10,435 nt of DNA from DATBMY01 sp036554605. Lineage in GTDB: Bacteria > Acidobacteriota > Blastocatellia > UBA7656. The position numbers and the translations under genes were made by a program. Positions 6,233 through 10,435 of the stretch are shown here, in pieces; the first letter of the stretch is position 1, and each line of letters begins with the position of its first letter. The notes under the pieces were generated by a model. The model worked only from the letters and a program-made list of their open reading frames with translations, had not been told where the DNA came from and made no database searches. The DNA is taken from positions 1 to 10,435 of the forward strand of contig DATBMY010000522.1 in NCBI GenBank assembly GCA_036554605.1, given 5' to 3'.

Positions 6233-8014
6233 ATGGCTTATATTTCGAAAAGGAATCGAAGACGCGAGAAAGAGAGACGGAACGCGACGAAGAATCGCCG
6301 TGAGCTGATTGAAGCAGGTTTTACTAGAAGAGATTTGATGAAGATGGGTCTGATCGGGGCAACCGGCATGCTGCTGCCGATAAAAGGGCTGAGCGCGCGA
6401 GCCCGCGACCCTTACGGACGCCGTCCGCTTGATGATCCCGAGAGTCCCCCGACTACCCCGTGGCTTGAAGAGATGCCCCGGCTTCAGGTGGCGCAACCCG
6501 TGGTGCTGAGCCCTGCTCCGCAGAGGGTGGCAAATACGGCCGCCGGGGAAGCTCCGCGCGCGGACCACCAGCGATGGGACGAGTTTGTGGCGCGCTTCGG
6601 CGCGGCGGTGACCTACGAGAACGTAGCGGCCCAGACTTCGGGCCACATACTCCACCCGGAGCTGCCGACGCAGACTCTGTTCTCTTATAACGGACAGGTC
6701 CCCGGCCCGCTGTTTCACAGCTTCTACGGCCAGCGTACAATCGTGCGCTTCCGCAATAACCTGCCGCTGATCGGATTCGACGGGTTCGGCAGGGGCGAGA
6801 TTTCAACGCACCTTCACAACGGCCACACCGCGTCGGAAAGCGACGGGTTTCCTGCCGATTTTTACGCGGCTCCGAAGTATAAGGACCACCACTATCCAAA
6901 TATCCGCGCCGGCTATGACCAGTTTCCGGATACGGCCGGCGACCACAGGGAGACGCTCAACACGCTCTGGTATCACGATCACCGTCTCGATTTCACCGCG
7001 CAGAACACCTACAAGGGGCTGGCCGGGATGTATACGCTTTTTGACGAGCTCGATAATAACGACGAGACATCTCCTCCACCGGCATTCGGGCTTCCCAGCG
7101 GCGAGTTCGACGTAAACATCGTCTTTCAAGACCGGGTATTCGACGAAGACAACGGGAGATTGTTCTTCGACAAGTTTAACGACGACGGAATACTGGGCGA
7201 CAAATTCCTCGCCAACGGCAAGATCCAGCCCTTCTTCAGGGTCCGCCCGCGCAAGTACCGTCTGCGGCTGCTCAATGCCGGGCCGTCGCGCTTCTACCAG
7301 TTCTTCGTCCGCGACAAGACGACCAACTCGGACATACCTTTCGCGGTGATAGCGAACGACGGAAATCTATTGCCCGCGCCGGTGCTCAATCAGACCTCGG
7401 TCAGGATAGCCGTCGCCGAGCGCATAGACATCGTGATCGATTTCGCCGGAAGGGCTGGTCATAACATCATCCTTCAGAACCGGCTCGAGCAGGAAGACGG
7501 GCGCGGACCTACCGGAGACATACTATCGCCGTCGGAAGCGATGGAGAACATAAAGTTCAAGGTAGAGCTTCCGCTCGAGAGCCCCGACCCGAGCCGCATC
7601 CCGGCGGCCTTTCGCCCGAACCCGCCGCTGGAAGAGGTGGCCGTGCAAAGGACGTGGAGATTCGACCGGTCGGGCGGCAACTGGACGATCAACAACCAGA
7701 TCTTCGATGAAGACGTTATACGGGCCACCGTAGTGCAGGGCACGGCCGAAAGATGGGTCTTGCAAAATAACTCGGGCGGCTGGGAGCACCCCGTACACAT
7801 ACATTTTGAAGAGTTCCAGATTCTCACGCGCAACGGCAATCTGCCGCCTCCGGTCGAGAGGGGAAGAAAGGACGTCGCGCGTCTGGGCCGAAACGAAACC
7901 ATAAGACTCTTCATGCGATTCAGGGATTTCGTCGGCCGTTACCCCATGCACTGCCACAACACGATCCACGAAGACCACGCGATGATGTTGAGGTGGGACA
8001 TCGTTCATCCATAA
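6233..8014 (+). CDS. Tat-exported multicopper oxidase, CotA/bilirubin oxidase type
   Basis: Multicopper oxidases oxidise a substrate at a type 1 copper and reduce O2 to water at a trinuclear cluster. This 593-residue, three-cupredoxin protein has all four ligand motifs: HLHNGH (His193, His195), WYHDH (His248, His250), HPVHIH (His519, His522, His524) and HCHNTIHEDHAM (His573-Cys574-His575, His579, axial Met584). The WYHDH and HLHNGH forms with long domain linkers resemble CotA, bilirubin oxidase and phenoxazinone synthase. The export signal is a twin-arginine type, TRRDLMKMGLIGATGMLLP at residues 31-49, preceded by an unusually long Arg/Lys-rich 30-residue extension. The start at 6233 has AAAGGAG at 6216-6222 and AAGGA at 6224-6228; an upstream in-frame TTG at 6182 lacks a good site. 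The SCO gene follows after 14 bases, so the two are cotranscribed and the SCO protein may serve this enzyme. Substrate unknown (metal ions or phenols possible). Confidence 0.92.
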   Translation: MAYISKRNRRREKERRNATKNRRELIEAGFTRRDLMKMGLIGATGMLLPIKGLSARARDPYGRRPLDDPESPPTTPWLEEMPRLQVAQPVVLSPAPQRVANTAAGEAPRADHQRWDEFVARFGAAVTYENVAAQTSGHILHPELPTQTLFSYNGQVPGPLFHSFYGQRTIVRFRNNLPLIGFDGFGRGEISTHLHNGHTASESDGFPADFYAAPKYKDHHYPNIRAGYDQFPDTAGDHRETLNTLWYHDHRLDFTAQNTYKGLAGMYTLFDELDNNDETSPPPAFGLPSGEFDVNIVFQDRVFDEDNGRLFFDKFNDDGILGDKFLANGKIQPFFRVRPRKYRLRLLNAGPSRFYQFFVRDKTTNSDIPFAVIANDGNLLPAPVLNQTSVRIAVAERIDIVIDFAGRAGHNIILQNRLEQEDGRGPTGDILSPSEAMENIKFKVELPLESPDPSRIPAAFRPNPPLEEVAVQRTWRFDRSGGNWTINNQIFDEDVIRATVVQGTAERWVLQNNSGGWEHPVHIHFEEFQILTRNGNLPPPVERGRKDVARLGRNETIRLFMRFRDFVGRYPMHCHNTIHEDHAMMLRWDIVHP

Positions 8015-8028
8015 AAGGAGGTCGAGAG

Positions 8029-8673
8029 ATGAAAAGAAGAGAGTTATTGGCAAACGTCCTTGGACCGACGATGCCCGCCGAGAAGGCAGATGAGTTGAAG
8101 CCGAAGAAGTCCGGCCCGCGCGCCGGGTACTTCCCAAACTTCCTTTTGCGCACGCACGAGGGTAAGGAGGTCCGTTTCTACGACGACCTGATCCACGGCA
8201 AGCACGTGGTGATAAACTTTTTTTATGCCGACTGCCAGGGGCTCTGCCCGCCGGCAACCGCGAACCTGATCAAAGTCCAGGAGATGCTCAAAGACCGAAT
8301 AGGGAAGGACATCTTCTTCTATACGATCACGCTGAGGCCCGAGCAGGATACGCCAAAGGCGCTCAACGACTATGTCAGGATGCACGGCACGAAGCCGGGC
8401 TGGATATACTTGACGGGCAGGCCCGCCGACATAGAAGTATTGCGGCAGAAGCTCGGCTTCACTGACCCCGACCCTGTGCTTGATAAAGACAAGACAAGTC
8501 ACATAGGGAACATTCGCATAGGCAACGAGCTGACAGACGTATGGATGTCATATCCTGTGTTGGCCAAGCCAAAACATCTGGTCAAGCGTATTCTATGGCT
8601 GGAAACGCCGAAGGATTACCTGGCTGATAAAGGGAGAGTCCCCAAAGCCAAATCGCCCGGCGAGAAGCAGTGA
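8029..8673 (+). CDS. SCO-family protein without an evident export signal
   Basis: The 214-residue protein has a SCO fold: GYFPNFLLRTHEGKEVRFYDDLIHGK leads to CxxxC (Cys69 and Cys73 in ADCQGLCPP), then the ITLRPEQDTPKALNDYV segment, and the distal copper-ligand His158 (KTSHIG). All three metal ligands are therefore present. The N-terminus, MKRRELLANVLGPTMPAEKADELKP, starts like a Tat or Sec signal but lacks the hydrophobic core, so export by the usual routes is not evident; Tat hitchhiking with the upstream oxidase or a cytoplasmic location are possibilities (inference). AAAAGGAGG at 8013-8021 overlaps the oxidase stop and sets the start at 8029; a GTG at 7993 in the same frame would not add a hydrophobic segment. 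Very close coupling to the oxidase gene suggests delivery of copper to, or redox control of, that enzyme. It is clearly diverged from the SCO protein at 2952. Confidence 0.9.
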   Translation: MKRRELLANVLGPTMPAEKADELKPKKSGPRAGYFPNFLLRTHEGKEVRFYDDLIHGKHVVINFFYADCQGLCPPATANLIKVQEMLKDRIGKDIFFYTITLRPEQDTPKALNDYVRMHGTKPGWIYLTGRPADIEVLRQKLGFTDPDPVLDKDKTSHIGNIRIGNELTDVWMSYPVLAKPKHLVKRILWLETPKDYLADKGRVPKAKSPGEKQ

Positions 8674-8753
8674 GCTGCTTGATGATAATTCCGGCAAGTC
8701 TTCGCGCTTCCGGAGTTATTGCTAACCACATGTCTGAAAGGAGAAAGACGGAG

Positions 8754-9758
8754 ATGCAAAAGAGATTTATTACAGACAAGAGTTTCTTTATCGCTCTGCT
8801 TCTGGCGCTCTTTGCGGCGATGGCTCCATTGATTTCACACGCAAGCAGCCACATGCAGGATCCGCTTGCCACCCAGCCACAGGACTTTGCGACGAGCCGG
8901 CCGACGGTCTATGAGCCCGCGGCCGTGCTCTACGACGGGGCGAATATCTGGGTGGCGAACGCCGGCAATAACACGGTGATGAAGATTCAGGCGAGCACCG
9001 GAGCGATATCAGGCACGTTCGCCGTAGGCGATACGCCGAGGGGGCTCGCTTATGACGGAGCCAACATCTGGGTTGCGAACTCGCAAAGCAACAGCGTGAC
9101 GAAGCTGCGCGCAAGCGACGGGGTAAGGCTCGGCACGTACAATGCAGGCAAGGTCCCGATAGCCCTGGTCTATGATGGATCGAGCATCTGGGTGGCAAAT
9201 TTTGCCGGTAACAACGTGACCAGATTGCGCGCGAGCACCGGGGGCGTGATTGGTACTTATGGCGCGGGAGATGGGCCCGGCGCCCTGGCATTTGATGGGA
9301 CCAACGTCTGGGTGGTCAACCATAATAGCAACAATGTGACGAAGCTGCGCGCAAGCTCGGGCGCGGCGCAGGGAACCTTCGCCGTGGGCAAAGGCCCGGC
9401 GGGGATTACCTACGATGGCGCTAACGTCTGGGTAACGAATTCGCAAAGCGACAACGTGACGAAGCTGCGCGCAAGCGATGGAGCAAACCTTGGCACTTTC
9501 GCCGTGGGCGATAATCCTCTCGCCGTGGCCGCCGCCGACGGGGCTATATGGGTGGCCAATCAATTCAGTCACAGCGTAAGCAAGCTACAGGCTTCCACCG
9601 GCGCGACAATCGGCATGTATAGCGTGGGCGATGCCCCCGCTCATATATACATCGAGAATGGCAATGTCTGGGTAGCGAATTTCGGCAGCCATACCTTGAC
9701 GAAGCTGCGCGCAAGCGACGGCGCAAGCCTGGGCACATTCAGCTCTACCACACCATAG
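8754..9758 (+). CDS. Exported seven-bladed beta-propeller of exact 40-residue repeats
   Basis: The 334-residue protein has a signal peptide (hydrophobic residues about 11-25, cleavage near SHASS) and then seven units of the type YDGANIWVAN-x8-VTKLRAS-x-G-x5-TYxxGxxPxxLA. The conserved Trp of IWVAN falls at residues 66, 106, 146, 186, 226, 266 and 306, exactly 40 apart. Seven such units close a single YVTN/NHL-like propeller. There are no heme or copper motifs; such propellers usually bind proteins or polymers, or act as scaffolds. The ATG at 8754 has AAAGGAG at 8737-8743, 10 bases upstream; earlier in-frame ATGs (8682, 8730) lack a well-placed site. The gap to the SCO gene is 80 bases and holds a small CCGGCAAG/CTTCCGG hairpin (8691-8713). 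A strong terminator follows. Likely the last gene of the oxidase-SCO operon; function unknown. Confidence 0.85.
   Translation: MQKRFITDKSFFIALLLALFAAMAPLISHASSHMQDPLATQPQDFATSRPTVYEPAAVLYDGANIWVANAGNNTVMKIQASTGAISGTFAVGDTPRGLAYDGANIWVANSQSNSVTKLRASDGVRLGTYNAGKVPIALVYDGSSIWVANFAGNNVTRLRASTGGVIGTYGAGDGPGALAFDGTNVWVVNHNSNNVTKLRASSGAAQGTFAVGKGPAGITYDGANVWVTNSQSDNVTKLRASDGANLGTFAVGDNPLAVAAADGAIWVANQFSHSVSKLQASTGATIGMYSVGDAPAHIYIENGNVWVANFGSHTLTKLRASDGASLGTFSSTTP
8943..9755 (+). repeat. Internal 120-bp tandem repeat array in the propeller gene
   Basis: Seven in-frame units of exactly 120 bp each encode one propeller blade; the last is cut short at about 93 bp by the stop. The 20-mer TGACGAAGCTGCGCGCAAGC is identical at 9097, 9337, 9457 and 9697, so similarity extends to codon choice. 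This points to duplication or gene conversion in recent time and marks the region as prone to copy-number change. Confidence 0.9.
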
Positions 9759-9785
9759 CGAGGCCGCGATCTGTCGGCCCGCTAA

Positions 9786-9802
9786 AGAGTAATCATTACT
9801 CT
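9786..9802. promoter_or_regulatory. 17-bp palindrome, possible operator-like site
   Basis: AGAGTAATCATTACTCT is a perfect 8-bp dyad around a single central base. The one-base centre prevents a normal RNA hairpin at full length, which suggests a DNA site for a dimeric protein. It lies between the propeller stop (9758) and its terminator (9811), an odd place for an operator; the regulated promoter could be the one near 9889. Could be chance. Confidence 0.3.
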
Positions 9803-9810
9803 AAAACCTC

Positions 9811-9854
9811 GCCGGGGTGATTCACTTCAAGAATCATCCCGGCTCTTTTGTTTT
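9811..9854 (+). terminator. Rho-independent terminator of the oxidase-SCO-propeller unit
   Basis: A 12-bp stem, GCCGGGGTGATT at 9811-9822 with AATCATCCCGGC at 9832-9843 (one G-U pair), has a 9-base loop and is followed directly by TCTTTTGTTTT. It lies 52 bases after the propeller stop codon. Confidence 0.9.
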
Positions 9855-9888
9855 ATCCTGAAACATAGCTCGCAAAAGCTCATCTCTC

Positions 9889-9894
9889 TATAAT
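9889..9894 (+). promoter_or_regulatory. Candidate -10 box for the downstream metal-binding SCO gene
   Basis: A perfect TATAAT lies just after the terminator, in an AT-rich segment. No good TTGACA-like -35 is found at 16-18 bases upstream (TAGCTC at 9866-9871), so the promoter may need an activator. Transcription would start near 9901 and give a leader of about 235 nt before the ATG at 10137. Confidence 0.4.
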
Positions 9895-9900
9895 CAAGCC

Positions 9901-10136
9901 GATACTCGTTATGTGAGGAATATTTCACTGGCACATCTTTTGCTCTGTCGTAAGTTCTCGAAGGCCGGTGTTAGTAGTGACGATAGAACACCTGTAAAGC
10001 ATACTACTCTCGACTCAATCGAGTTTTCAGTCTCCTTAGGGGGCTGAAAACGCAGCGGGGGTCTGCCTGGGCCAAGGCTGGCCCCCGCGAAAATACTCTT
10101 GCAAGAAGACCCCGGCCATTATTAAAGGAGCGCAAA
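9901..10136 (+). promoter_or_regulatory. Structured 5' leader before the metal-binding SCO gene
   Basis: This gene-free stretch holds consecutive stems. GGTGTT 9967-9972 pairs with AACACC 9987-9992, and AGTAGT in its loop (9973-9978) can pair with ACTACT at 10003-10008, forming a possible H-type pseudoknot. CTCGA/TCGAG (10009-10023) follows. Next is a 13-bp hairpin, GTTTTCAGTCTCC 10023-10035 with GGGGGCTGAAAAC 10039-10051 (two G-U pairs). Last is GCGGGGG 10055-10061 with CCCCCGC 10082-10088, with an inner GCCT/AGGC stem. The gene's AAAGGAG (10124-10130) lies 36 bases beyond the last stem. No U-tract follows the stems, so simple termination is unlikely. I do not recognise a known riboswitch family; metal-responsive control is only a guess from the gene downstream. 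Confidence 0.45.
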
Positions 10137-10435
10137 ATGAGTGTAAGGACGACCGCCCCGCTCTATCTTTCAGCGATCATAATCTTAGGCGCATTCGCCG
10201 TCGCGCCTTGCGTGTCGCCGGTCCTGGCCGGGCAGCAGCAGACCGGCGAAGTTTTATACACCTGCGTGATGGACCCGGATGTGAAGTCGAAAAAGCCCGG
10301 CAATTGCCCCAGGTGCGGGATGAGCCTGAGAGTCGCAAGACCCGAGAGCGCGCCTGCCGGGCGTTCATCGGGCGAGGAGCCAAAGCTTGCGGCCGAAGAC
10401 GGGATGAAGCTGCAGAAGATACCCGACGTAGTGGT
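10137..10435 (+). CDS. Heavy-metal-binding-domain protein, probably fused to a SCO domain (3' end outside window)
   Basis: The first 99 residues are visible. A hydrophobic segment at residues 7-31 (LYLSAIIILGAFAVAPCVSPVLAG) is a signal peptide or anchor. It is followed by a heavy-metal-binding motif of the YHS/HMBD type: YTCVMDPDVKSKKPGNCPRCGMSL, with Cys43, Met45, Cys57, Cys60 and Met62. This motif is common at the ends of copper-export membrane-fusion proteins and P-type ATPases. After a Pro/Ala/Gly-rich linker the sequence reads MKLQKIPDVVV, which looks like the first strand of a SCO domain (compare DVILVNQ of the SCO protein at 2952), so a metal-binding/SCO fusion is likely but the CxxxC lies beyond the window. 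AAAGGAG at 10124-10130 precedes the ATG by 6 bases. A membrane-fusion protein is the alternative. Confidence 0.75.
   Translation, partial: MSVRTTAPLYLSAIIILGAFAVAPCVSPVLAGQQQTGEVLYTCVMDPDVKSKKPGNCPRCGMSLRVARPESAPAGRSSGEEPKLAAEDGMKLQKIPDVV

Noticed and set aside
5969..6718. 249-codon open frame on the minus strand
   Set aside because: It overlaps the N-terminal part of the multicopper oxidase gene and the inverted repeats; composition is shadow-like and no domain is recognisable.
7523..8257. 244-codon open frame on the minus strand
   Set aside because: Spans the oxidase and SCO genes in antisense and has no family features.
8943..9755. Regular 120-bp repeats considered as a CRISPR-like array
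   Set aside because: The units are in frame, coding and without unrelated spacers; they are propeller blades.
10055..10088. GC-rich hairpin considered as an intrinsic terminator
   Set aside because: It is followed by GAAAATAC and not by a U-run on the + strand; the real terminator of the upstream unit is at 9811-9854.
10177..10383. 68-codon minus-strand open frame at the window end
   Set aside because: Antisense to the metal-binding-domain gene, whose forward frame has a signal segment, a metal motif and a ribosome binding site.

Overview
The window is about 10.4 kb of moderately GC-rich bacterial DNA. Genes are almost all on the + strand, most with strong AAGGAGG-type ribosome binding sites. 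Most of the predicted products carry export signals and belong to copper or heme redox families. Gene content (SCO proteins, multicopper oxidases, YVTN propellers), base composition and a small GTCCGAA-type tandem repeat would fit an Acidobacteriota-like soil bacterium. That placement is only an impression: no rRNA or other marker gene is present.

Layout. (1) 1-495: C-terminal end of a large multicopper-oxidase-like protein, followed by a strong hairpin terminator. (2) 607-846: small DUF5659-like protein. (3) 878-5246: probable operon of an exported YVTN/cytochrome-d1-like beta-propeller with extra Ig-like ends, a SCO1/SenC copper chaperone, and a cytochrome c fused to a LivJ-type periplasmic binding domain. 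(4) 5247-6232: gene-poor, less GC-rich stretch with a REP-like palindromic element, a possible minus-strand gene remnant, and nested inverted repeats just before the next gene. (5) 6233-9758: Tat-exported CotA/bilirubin-oxidase-type multicopper oxidase with complete copper ligands, a second SCO protein that lacks an evident signal peptide, and an exported seven-bladed propeller built of exact 40-residue units. A clear rho-independent terminator ends this unit. (6) 9856-10136: a -10 box and an unusually structured leader of about 235 nt. (7) 10137-end: a lipid- or membrane-anchored or secreted protein with a heavy-metal-binding YTCxM...CPxCGM motif that probably continues into a third SCO domain, cut by the window end.

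How the genes may work together (inference): three SCO-type proteins around two multicopper-oxidase-like proteins suggest a periplasmic copper-enzyme maturation and electron-transfer module. SCO proteins would supply or reduce copper sites, the oxidase would use O2, and the cytochrome c/binding-protein fusion and the propellers would act as redox or recognition partners. The substrate is not evident from the sequence. The most unusual items are the cytochrome c-LivJ fusion, the exact 40-residue propeller, the structured leader before the third SCO gene, and the nested inverted repeats before the oxidase gene.
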